A stretch of DNA of 6,711 bases, taken from the NCBI GenBank assembly GCA_964371715.1, contig CAYJNO010000058.1, positions 1 through 6,711 of the forward strand. The letters run 5' to 3'. The DNA is from CAYJNO01 sp964371715. Its GTDB lineage: Bacteria > Bacillota_I > Bacilli_A > Erysipelotrichales > Erysipelotrichaceae. The translations under genes were made by a program, and so were the position numbers. The notes below the pieces were generated by a model that worked only from the letters and a program-made list of their open reading frames with translations, was not told the DNA's origin and ran no database searches. Shown here piece by piece: positions 1 to 5,436 of this stretch (positions are counted from its first letter, which is position 1; the number at the start of each line of letters is the position of its first letter).

Positions 1-5
1 CTTTT

Positions 6-73
6 CTCCTCTCATTTGTACCACTGTATTAAGTGCTTAATACAATAATATACTTGTTTATTTTCTATGTCAA
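6..73 (-). promoter_or_regulatory. Sigma-70 promoter, palindromic operator and RBS of a gene beyond the left edge
   Basis: Read on the minus strand, a consensus -35 TTGACA (68-73) is followed after exactly 17 bp by -10 TATTAT (45-50). Directly abutting the -10 is an inverted repeat with 9-bp perfect arms, TGTATTAAG and CTTAATACA, separated by 2 bp (25-44). It covers the expected transcription start. A Shine-Dalgarno AGGAG (6-10) follows, so a start codon should lie just left of base 1. A repressor dimer of TetR type bound here would block initiation. The regulator's identity is inference, because neither it nor the target gene is in the window. Confidence 0.8.
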
Positions 74-81
74 CAAATATT

Positions 82-109
82 AAAAAAATCAGCATATTTG
101 CTGATTTTT
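82..109 (-). terminator. Rho-independent terminator of the flavoprotein locus
   Basis: An 11-bp perfect stem (84-94 paired with 99-109) has a 4-nt loop. On the minus strand it is followed by a run of seven T (88-82, partly shared with the stem). It lies just after the stop of the flavoprotein remnant, which ends at 116. The other strand also ends in T5, so it may act in both directions. Confidence 0.8.
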
Positions 110-115
110 ATTCTT

Positions 116-649
116 TTATTTTAGAGAGTTAGCAATTTCTTGTGCAGCTCTAATATCATAAGAGATAGACTCTAAATATTTATTAAATGTTGCAGTTACT
201 TCTCCTGAGGCATATAAACCTTCTACAACTTCTCCACTATTATTAATTATTTGGTTCATTTCGTTAACTACGACACCACCATATGTCATATGTAAAGCTG
301 GTGTAAATTTAACTCCATAATAAGCTGAAGAATCTAAAGAAATTACTCTTTCTGGTGTAGTATCAGAATATGGGTTTTCCATTTCTTGTGCTGCCATTTT
401 ATTATAATCAGTAATAGATGCTACTAAATTATCATAGTTAACTCCTAACTTATCTGCTAATTCTTCTAATGAGTCAGATTTATTAAATGCACCAAACCCT
501 GTTAATTTCACATCTAACACCTCTTGATCATAGATAAAATATGCTCCATCTTGCGCTAATACAGCATCTCCAAAATCTACTCAAAAATATGTGCTTTCAT
601 CATCGAATCTTTGTCCATCAGAATTTACCATAATTGCTCCTATGTGAAA
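116..649 (-). pseudogene. C-terminal fragment of a fumarate reductase/flavocytochrome c-type FAD flavoprotein
   Basis: The open part (116-520, GTG start possible) encodes about 134 residues that match the end of the FAD_binding_2 flavoprotein family: a TPALHMTYGGVVVNE block, then GLYASGEVT, the hallmark of the C-terminal FAD-binding segment. Reading upstream in the same frame continues recognisable family sequence (GAIMVNSDGQRFDDES, then DAVLAQDGAYFIYDQ) back to about 649, but it is crossed by a TGA at 581-583. Similarity stops abruptly near 650, where a TAA occurs in frame. Intact relatives have an N-terminal Rossmann GxGxxG and several hundred residues before this point, none of which are adjacent here. 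The protein would have been a flavin-dependent reductase of fumarate, urocanate or a related acceptor. The last 25 residues also lack the usual glycine-rich ending. It may belong with the N-terminal fragment at 4240-4608. There is no RBS in front of the GTG, so translation is doubtful. Confidence 0.8.
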
Positions 650-700
650 TTACACTTCGTGCTATATACCTTTTAATTTCGTGTCGATTGCAATATTTAC

Positions 701-724
701 CCTGTTAGAAAAACAGGCTTTTTT
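701..724 (+). terminator. Plus-strand rho-independent terminator near the left edge of the inserted segment
   Basis: A CCTGTT/AACAGG stem (701-706 with 712-717) has a 5-nt loop and is followed by CTTTTTT. No plus-strand gene that would need it is recognisable upstream, so it may be a remnant carried with the inserted segment. Confidence 0.5.
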
Positions 725-747
725 AATGACTTAATCAATAAATGGAC

Positions 748-870
748 AAAAGAAAACACGGCGATACCTCCCACTCTAAGAGCGTTATCGTCGTGTTTAA
801 GTTTAGCTTGTCTATGCACGTACATATAGAATTGCTACACGACGTTTTTTCTTTTGCCGTCGTGCGGCAA
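748..870. other. Hairpin-rich non-coding stretch with mutually exclusive stems
   Basis: Four segments can pair alternately: A (756-766), B (786-796, core CGTCGTG at 789-795), C (CACGACG, 838-844) and D (CGTCGTG, 858-864). A pairs with B over 11 positions, all of them pairs on the plus strand if one G-U is allowed; on the minus strand that position is an A-C mismatch. B also pairs perfectly with C, followed by T6 (845-850), and C pairs perfectly with D. A further perfect stem TTGCCG/CGGCAA (854-859 with 865-870) competes with C:D. On the minus strand the A/B stem is followed by TTTTCTTTT, so it may also terminate the 2Fe-2S operon. The GC content is clearly above that of its surroundings. It resembles an attenuator or a structured RNA. 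No family is assigned. Confidence 0.45.
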
Positions 871-886
871 CCTTAGATATATGCTT

Positions 887-1207
887 TTAATTGCAATCAC
901 AACTATTACAACATGAATTTGTCTTACCATCTTTTAGTGTTTTTTCAAATGCAAGAAGTTTTTCTTCTCGCTCAGTTACTAAATCTTCTCGGTTATAAAC
1001 AACGCTTATGCCATCTTTAGGTTTTGTAGCACAAGCAAATGCCTTTTTGCCATCAATCTCTAATCCACAAGCAGAACAGCAACCACCAACTCTACCACTA
1101 CGATAGCAAGGTGCTGTTATCTCTATGCCTTGTTCATCTAAAAACTCAACAAGATTTTTTGCGTTTTCGTTTCCTGTTATTTCTTTACCATCAAATATAA
1201 TTTTCAT
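887..1207 (-). CDS. Small 2Fe-2S ferredoxin-like protein with cysteine-rich tail
   Basis: This is a 106-residue cytoplasmic protein. A beta-grasp ferredoxin start (MKIIFDGKEI) leads to cysteines C34, C43, C44, C47 and C59. The spacing C34-x9-C44-x2-C47-x11-C59, followed by ATKPKDGISVVY, resembles the 2Fe-2S domain at the N terminus of NuoG and hydrogenase subunits more than plant-type ferredoxin; C43 is extra. The C terminus ends in NSCCNSCDCN (C99, C100, C103, C105), an unusual appended thiol cluster that could bind metal. The ATG at 1207 is chosen because GGAGG (1213-1217) lies at ideal distance; an upstream in-frame TTG overlaps that RBS. It starts 15 nt after the C-S lyase stop, so it is the last gene of that operon. 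An electron-transfer role is expected from the fold; the partner is unknown. Confidence 0.85.
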   Translation of the reverse strand: MKIIFDGKEITGNENAKNLVEFLDEQGIEITAPCYRSGRVGGCCSACGLEIDGKKAFACATKPKDGISVVYNREDLVTEREEKLLAFEKTLKDGKTNSCCNSCDCN

Positions 1208-1222
1208 AAATACCTCCAATAA

Positions 1223-2389
1223 TTAAAATTCTATTTTTGCAATTCGGTTTAAAGTTTCCATTATAATAGTTTTCGGACAAGCCAAATTCATACGAATATA
1301 CCCTTTACCACAATCCCCAAACATACTGCCACCTTCAAGCACAATATGTGCTTCATCTGCAAATTTTTTAAGCAATTCATCTTCGCTGATTTGATATGCA
1401 CTAAAATCAAGCCACGCAAGATAAGTGCCATCAGGTACATTGAATTTGACATTCGGTAAGTGGTCTTTCAGAAACTTATCTAAGTACGCAAAATTCTCAT
1501 CAAGCACTGTTTTAAGTTCCTCTAACCATTGTTCGGAGTGATTATAGGCTGCTATAGTTGCTTCAAGGGTAAATGGTGATATCATAACCATTCCTGTATA
1601 TTCGTTCATTTTTTCGCGTAAACTCTCATTTTTGATAATGAGGTTTGTACCTTGAAGTCCTGCAAGATTGAATGTTTTATTAATTGCAGTTGCAACAATA
1701 ACATTTTCGTTGTTTTCAAGGCTTATAGCAGATGTAAATGTTTTGTTTGTTCTAATTAAATCTGAATGTACTTCATCAGAAAAAACAATAACATCGTGCT
1801 TATTTGCAATATTGATAAGCTTTTGTACATCTTCTTTTGACCAAATGTTTCCTGTTGGATTGTGTGGGTTGCATAGTATAAACATTTTTGCTGTTTTGCA
1901 TTTCTTTTCAAAATCTGCAAAGTCGATGCTGTAATTGTTAAATTCATCTTTCAGCAAAAAGTTGTCTGATATTTTTCTTTTGGCTTCAAGAATTTCACCA
2001 GAAAACGGAAAGTAAACAGGCGATTGGATAATGATTTCATCATTAATGTTAGTATATGTGTGAATAGCATTTTTTATTGCAAGCACTGTTCCATTATTAT
2101 ATACAACCCATTCTTTTTGAATTTTTGTGTCGTATCTTCTTTTGTACCAACTTATTATGCTTTGATAATATCCATCAGTAAGACCTGTATAACCGAATAT
2201 CAGCTTATCTGCTCTTACTTTTATTCTATCCACAATATGTGGGGAGCAAGCAAAATCCATATCAGCAACCCACATAGATATGGTGTCCTCGTAATAGTTA
2301 AGACCTAAAAAGCCTTCAACCATTTCTTTACTTGTTTTGAATGCCCCTGTATTTTCTCTGCTTACATTATTTGTAAAATTATATTTCAT
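1223..2389 (-). CDS. MalY/PatB-family PLP-dependent aminotransferase / cystathionine beta-lyase
   Basis: This is a full-length, 388-residue fold-type I PLP enzyme, the usual length for the family. Diagnostic blocks appear in order: WVADMDF (40-46), the GYTG region (66-69), CNPHNPTG (173-180), SDEVHSDL (204-211), NKTFNLAGLQGTN with the predicted Schiff-base lysine K238, and the C-terminal RMNLACP with the carboxylate-binding arginine R366. MalY/PatB enzymes cleave C-S bonds of cystathionine or cysteine conjugates, giving pyruvate, ammonia and a thiol or sulfide. Exact substrate and side activity (aminotransfer, regulation) cannot be read from sequence. The start is ATG at 2389 with AGGAA (2396-2400) upstream. 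It lies 14 nt after the permease remnant and 15 nt before the 2Fe-2S gene, in one operon, suggesting its thiol product matters to the neighbouring cysteine-rich proteins. Confidence 0.93.
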   Translation of the reverse strand: MKYNFTNNVSRENTGAFKTSKEMVEGFLGLNYYEDTISMWVADMDFACSPHIVDRIKVRADKLIFGYTGLTDGYYQSIISWYKRRYDTKIQKEWVVYNNGTVLAIKNAIHTYTNINDEIIIQSPVYFPFSGEILEAKRKISDNFLLKDEFNNYSIDFADFEKKCKTAKMFILCNPHNPTGNIWSKEDVQKLINIANKHDVIVFSDEVHSDLIRTNKTFTSAISLENNENVIVATAINKTFNLAGLQGTNLIIKNESLREKMNEYTGMVMISPFTLEATIAAYNHSEQWLEELKTVLDENFAYLDKFLKDHLPNVKFNVPDGTYLAWLDFSAYQISEDELLKKFADEAHIVLEGGSMFGDCGKGYIRMNLACPKTIIMETLNRIAKIEF

Positions 2390-2403
2390 GTTTTTTTCCT
2401 TTC

Positions 2404-3107
2404 TTAAATAATAAATTCTGATATAAACTTAAATATATATCCAATAATTATAATTAGTATGCTCAAAAATCCAGCAAGTTTTACAAGAGTTTTCTTTTTA
2501 AGCGCGGCACCAAGTATAATAAATGACGGTATAGACACAACAGCTTGATGTAGCTGGCTTGGAAGTATCACAGCAAGATGAAGTTGCTGGTTGTGTTTTA
2601 CTTTGTCGATGTTCTCTTTGCGCAAGTACGCTTTCATTAAACAAGTCACTATCTTTTGCCCTTGATATAATTATTCCTACAATCACACCTGCAAGAACTC
2701 CTAATATAACATAAACAATCGCAACTGGAATTCCAAACTCTGTTAAAAGCAAAGTTAGCGATGCTTCTTGTACCATGGGCGAGGTGATTAAAAAGACAAA
2801 CAACGCACCGGTTGCAACACCAAGAGCTCCAAATGATACAAACACTGGGATTGTGCTACAAGAACATAATGGAGATACAATTCCCAACAATGCCATTTCT
2901 AAATATACAAACCATTTCGGCTTTTTTTGCAATTTTTCTACAAAGTCATCACCTAAAAACCTAACACGAATAAAGGTAAACACCGTAAGTCCTATCATAA
3001 GTATTGTACTTAAATACACAATCTCATATAAAAAAATGACACTACTCTTGAAGCACTCTCTGAACCCCCCCAAGTGATAAACAAATCGTAAAGAAAATCC
3101 ATAACAT
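2404..3107 (-). pseudogene. CSCS-motif permease (PF03773/DUF318-like), frameshifted at both ends
   Basis: The open core (2498-3073) encodes an integral membrane protein. There is a helix at about residues 14-35, a hydrophobic block with SPLCSCSTIPV (67-77) and glycine-rich helices to about 97, and another helix at 113-136. The LCSC-x-IPV signature is that of the DUF318 permease family, which includes the organoarsenical exporter ArsP. A hydrophilic linker follows with PATSSCC, DTSK, PATSSCC (164-179). The core has no good start: AGGAG (3113-3117) serves ATGs at 3107 and 3102, but both are out of frame until a G7 run at 3065-3071. At the other end the frame runs into about 12 unrelated residues, while the family-like C terminus (SIPSFIILGAALKKK, then a helix ending GYIFKFI) lies in another frame at 2404-2535. 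Even joined, it is about 100 residues shorter than typical members, so an internal deletion is likely. It is first in the operon with the C-S lyase and 2Fe-2S genes. Confidence 0.75.
3065..3071 (-). repeat. G7 homopolymer at the permease 5' end
   Basis: Seven consecutive G on the coding strand lie about 10 codons into the permease. With six G, the best-spaced ATG (3107) reads through as MLWIFFTICLSLGGFRECF. With five or eight, the second ATG (3102) reads MDFLYDLFITWG and then the permease frame. Seven G leaves both ATGs out of frame (the 3107 frame soon meets TAG). This is a candidate slipped-strand switch, or a sequencing or assembly error. Confidence 0.7.
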
Positions 3108-3132
3108 TAAATCTCCTAGTTAAATACAATTT

Positions 3133-3159
3133 TTACTATACAGTAATCTTTACTGTTAA
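3133..3159 (-). promoter_or_regulatory. Likely HxlR operator in the permease operon leader
   Basis: A near-palindrome ACTATACAGT (3135-3144), in the context TTTACTATACAGTAATC, nearly repeats the site at the hxlR promoter. A further half-site TTTACTG lies at 3150-3156. The TACT...AGTA form is that reported for HxlR/YodB-type regulators. It lies 18-27 nt upstream of the permease RBS. The -10 is uncertain (TATAGT at 3135-3140 within the operator is one possibility), and I see no convincing -35. Confidence 0.6.
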
Positions 3160-3227
3160 AGTTTAACCGAATAAAAGGAGAAAAACAAGTACGCACTTTT
3201 TTTTCACTAAGTGAAATTTAGGTAACT

Positions 3228-3266
3228 AAAAAAGGTTTATGCAGTTGTTATAACCACATAAACCTT
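3228..3266 (-). terminator. Rho-independent terminator of hxlR
   Basis: A 10-bp perfect stem (3257-3266 with 3232-3241, AAGGTTTATG arm) has a 15-nt loop that is itself partly palindromic. On the minus strand it is followed by T6 (3233-3228). It begins 8 nt after the hxlR stop, so hxlR is largely a separate transcript from the permease operon. Confidence 0.9.
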
Positions 3267-3274
3267 AAATTGCA

Positions 3275-3652
3275 TTATTTACATTCACAATTATTCGCAC
3301 AAAGTTCGCTGATGTCGCTTAAAACTTCGTATTTTTCATTGTTATGCTCATGTCCCCAAATACACATTAAATCTAATATTTTTACAAGAGAAGCTCCTTT
3401 CTCTGTAATAGAGTATTCAACTTTTGGTGGAATGGTATCATAAGATTTTCTAAGGATTAATCCATCACTCTCAAGTTCTCTAAGTTGATTGGTCAATGTT
3501 TTTTGGGAAATTGTTGTGATGTATCTAAGCAGTTCATTAAAACGCTTTTTGCCATCTTTAATTAAGATGTATAAAATTAAAGGCTTGCATTTACCTCCTA
3601 TCATATCAAGTGTTATTTCAATTTCAGAGTTGATTTTTATTTTATTATCCAT
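3275..3652 (-). CDS. HxlR-family winged-helix transcriptional regulator
   Basis: This 125-residue protein is typical of the family. Hallmarks in order: MIGGKCKPLILYIL (17-30), KRFNELLRYI (36-45), the recognition region ISQKTLTNQLRELESDGLI (48-66), the wing PPKVEYSITEKG (75-86), and LMCIWG (95-100). HxlR proteins bind DNA as dimers, and several (YodB, HypR, QorR) sense thiol-reactive stress through cysteine. Here the usual Trp of GGKWKP is replaced by C22. There is also C97 and a C-terminal cluster C118, C122, C124 (CANNCECK), so a cysteine-based sensor of oxidants, electrophiles or metal is plausible but inferred. The ATG at 3652 has AAAGGAT at good spacing. Its own promoter carries an operator-like palindrome repeated in front of the permease operon, indicating autoregulation and control of that operon. 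Confidence 0.92.
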   Translation of the reverse strand: MDNKIKINSEIEITLDMIGGKCKPLILYILIKDGKKRFNELLRYITTISQKTLTNQLRELESDGLILRKSYDTIPPKVEYSITEKGASLVKILDLMCIWGHEHNNEKYEVLSDISELCANNCECK

Positions 3653-3671
3653 ATTATTATCCTTTCGTAAA

Positions 3672-3729
3672 TACTATATAAGAAAATTTACTATATAGTT
3701 ATCATATATGGTTTGTATAAAAGAATCAA
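3672..3729 (-). promoter_or_regulatory. hxlR promoter with palindromic operator
   Basis: On the minus strand, -35 TTGATT (3724-3729), a 17-bp spacer and -10 TATGAT (3701-3706) form a good sigma-70 promoter. A perfect palindrome ACTATATAGT (3690-3699) starts 2 bp after the -10 and covers the transcription start. A second partial copy TACTATATA lies at 3672-3680. The placement fits repression by HxlR itself. Confidence 0.75.
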
Positions 3730-3748
3730 CAAAATAAAAATGATATTT

Positions 3749-4141
3749 CTAAGCGTAAACTATATCATTATAGATAACTTCTTCAATCTGTGCCTTAATG
3801 TTATTCATTTTACCCACTAACAACATTTTGTCTTGTGATTTCAGCTCTTCGCTCACACAATGTCTTGCTTTGTACTGTGGGATAAGCCTATCCACCAAGT
3901 TTTGTGCTTCCTCATTTACATCACGCAAGTGGGAATGTAGTTTGCCACTAAGTAGTAGCTGATTATACAATGGACTTCTATGTTCTTTAAGATAGGTTTC
4001 ACACAAAATTCCATATTTGCCTAAAGGTCTTTCATCAACTGACTAGTTGTCTTCATCAAACTGTCTGAAGTCGTGTACATAATAATCGCCGACCTTGATA
4101 TATTTACCACCCATTTTTTCAAATATTGTTTGTTCTTTCAT
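3749..4141 (-). pseudogene. tnpV: TnpV-family transposon protein, interrupted by an amber codon
   Basis: From ATG 4141 the frame reads MKEQTIFEKMGGKYIKVGDY and on to residue 32, then TAG (4043-4045). It continues without any shift through RPLGKYGILCETYLKEHRSP, LYNQLLLSGKLHSHL, and the closing KMNNIKAQIEEVIYNDIVY. This is the order and length (about 130 codons) of TnpV proteins found on Tn4451-like and other Clostridial mobile elements: a YLKEHR block, an LLxSGKL block and a GKMNNI motif. TnpV's role in transposition is not established. A single base change would restore the gene. The longest uninterrupted piece (3749-4006) would have to start at a TTG without RBS. It marks the right part of the inserted segment, immediately upstream of hxlR. 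Confidence 0.85.
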
Positions 4142-4171
4142 TGTTTTAATTCGTTTCATATTTACGATTTA

Positions 4172-4221
4172 TCAGCTTTTTAACGGAATAATGGTCGGCT
4201 TTCTATCTTTTGTTTTTGGTG
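4172..4221 (-). pseudogene. Possible C-terminal tail of a gene cut off at the right end of the inserted segment
   Basis: In one minus-strand frame, about 17 residues (QTPKTKDRKPTIIPLKS) precede a TGA at 4172-4174, shortly upstream of tnpV. The basic, proline-rich tail looks protein-like, and its start coincides with the border to the flavoprotein remnant. It is too short for an identification. Confidence 0.2.
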
Positions 4222-4239
4222 TTTGTTACTTTATGTGCT

Positions 4240-4608
4240 TTGTGCATTAGCTTCAATTGCAGCAACAATTCCACTAGGTCCTGCTCCAACAATTACTAGT
4301 TGTATTTTCATCTTCTATTGTAATATCTGTTTTTACAATCTCAGGACTTTCTAAGCTAATTTTCACATCTTCTGCCTCTGCTTGAACTAATGCATCATTT
4401 ACAGCATTTTTACAGCCAACGAAGTAAATGATGCTTAAGAAATAGCATCAACATCTGCAGTTTGATTTGTAATTATATCTCCTTTTAAGATTGGAAAAAC
4501 ATAATCATATACTGCCGCTGTTTTATTTGAACTTAATGTAGTTAAATCATTTGATATACATCCGCTAATCATAAACATTGTTAGCAATATAATAATTAAT
4601 TTTTTCAT
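4240..4608 (-). pseudogene. N-terminal fragment of an FMN/FAD-binding fumarate reductase-type lipoprotein
   Basis: The ATG at 4608 (GAGGG upstream) begins a lipoprotein signal peptide: MKK, a hydrophobic run, then the lipobox ISGC with lipidated Cys17, giving an extracytoplasmic membrane-anchored protein. A shortened FMN_bind domain follows: VFPILKGDIITNQTADVDAIS, then a TAA (4435-4437), then ASFTS. Intact members read SGATFTS, the site where ApbE attaches FMN. A one-base shift in an A-run near 4408-4412 leads to NAVNDALVQAEAEDVKISLE, and another near 4310 leads to LVIVGAGPSGIVAAIEANAQ, the Rossmann GxGxxG start of the FAD domain. Similarity ends near 4240. About 60 residues of the FMN domain also appear to be missing after SSNKTAA. 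The protein was probably an anaerobic-respiration type reductase. The rest of an FAD domain of this family is found at 116-649. Confidence 0.8.
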
Positions 4609-4623
4609 TTTAATGCCCTCTTC

Positions 4624-4663
4624 TTTCAACTAAGTTTAAAACATACTATAATGATAGAGTCAA
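4624..4663. promoter_or_regulatory. Divergent MerR-type control region
   Basis: On the minus strand, -35 TTGACT (4658-4663) and -10 TAAACT (4633-4638) are 19 bp apart, the elongated spacing typical of MerR-activated promoters. The spacer contains the dyad CTATcATtATAG (4646-4657). On the plus strand, a perfect TATAAT (4647-4652) with TTTCAA (4624-4629) at 17 bp would drive the regulator itself. A single operator would thus repress merR and activate the flavin lipoprotein. Confidence 0.65.
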
Positions 4664-4672
4664 GGAGATTTC

Positions 4673-5436
4673 ATGCAAAATTATTTATCTATCAGTGAAA
4701 TATCAGAACTAAAAAATGTAAGTATTCAATCCTTAAGGTACTATGAAAAAATTAATATATTAGTTTTAAGCTATATTAATCCAAATACAAATTATCGCTA
4801 TTATAATGTTAATCAACTTATTATAATTGATGTGATTACTTTAATTATAGAACGTAACATACCATTAAAAATTCTACATGATTATAAAAGTGAAGATGGT
4901 GAATATAATTATGAGGAGTTTTTACTATTTTCTGATACCATAATTGATAAAAAAATCCAATATTTAAAAAATAGTAAAAATATATTACTTCAATACTTAA
5001 TTCAATTCAAAACAACAATGATATCAATTATACTTCATCTTATATCCTCAATATACCTAAGCGTTATTATTTAATTTCAAAAAATGAATTTAGCTTAGAT
5101 TATACTATTAGCTATTCTAATGCAATTACAAAATTATCTAATTAAATAAGTACTAATAATTTTCTTAGATTACAAGATCAAGTAAATATAAAATATTATG
5201 ATTGTACATATACTTTTATAGAGATTGAAAAACCATCGACTATTTAATCTAATATTTTAATAGTTGAAAATAATGATTATATGATTGATTTTTATGAAGA
5301 TAAAGATTTAGAGGTTGCAAAAGATATTTATGAAGCAAACACTAGTGCCTACAAAGTTATTATTGCGATTGAATTAATACCAAAAACAATTAGTGAAACA
5401 CCATTTCCTCTTCGAATAGAATCAACAAAACTATAA
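4673..5436 (+). pseudogene. MerR-family transcriptional regulator with C-terminal effector domain, broken
   Basis: The ATG at 4673 follows AAGGAG (4662-4667). Residues 5-26 form the MerR helix-turn-helix (SISEISELKNVS, then SLRYYEK), followed by the wing NYRYYNVNQL and the second helix pair to about residue 75. After residue about 105 the frame drifts into an unlikely hydrophobic tail ending at 5074. The real continuation is in another frame from about 4995 (NNNDINYTSSYILNIPKRYY) and runs on to TAA 5434-5436 through two in-frame TAA codons (5143-5145 and 5245-5247). The full span of about 254 codons matches BmrR-type regulators with a ligand-binding domain. The final part (MIDFYEDKDLEVAKDIYEA) is still recognisably coding. 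It is divergent from the equally decayed flavin lipoprotein, its presumed target. Whether the 133-residue DNA-binding piece is still made is unknown. Confidence 0.8.

Noticed and set aside
581..583. In-frame TGA in the flavoprotein remnant as a sign of TGA=Trp code
   Set aside because: Intact genes here use TGG for Trp, other remnants are broken by TAA and TAG as well, and the same locus ends abruptly at 650, so decay is the simpler reading.
742..876. 44-residue plus-strand frame over the hairpin region
   Set aside because: There is no Shine-Dalgarno before the ATG, and the sequence is better explained by the paired RNA segments; I could not assign it to a protein family.
1668..1934. Plus-strand open frame
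   Set aside because: It is antisense within the C-S lyase, whose protein is unmistakable; no RBS and no family-like sequence.
1756..1947. Minus-strand open frame in a second frame
   Set aside because: It is fully inside the C-S lyase in another frame, with no independent start signal.
2024..2308. Plus-strand open frame
   Set aside because: It is opposite the N-terminal half of the C-S lyase; the composition is that of an antisense shadow.
2775..3077. Plus-strand open frame
   Set aside because: It is antisense to the permease membrane helices, whose motif is clear.
2404..3107. Calling the permease ArsP or an arsenic exporter
   Set aside because: Only the family-level LCSC-x-IPV motif is visible; the substrate is not determined and the C-terminal half is missing.
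3202..3216. TTTCAC/GTGAAA palindrome after the hxlR terminator
   Set aside because: The stem is only 6 bp with a tiny loop and no T-run on the transcribed strand; it could be chance.
3489..3698. Plus-strand open frame
   Set aside because: It is antisense to hxlR and its promoter.
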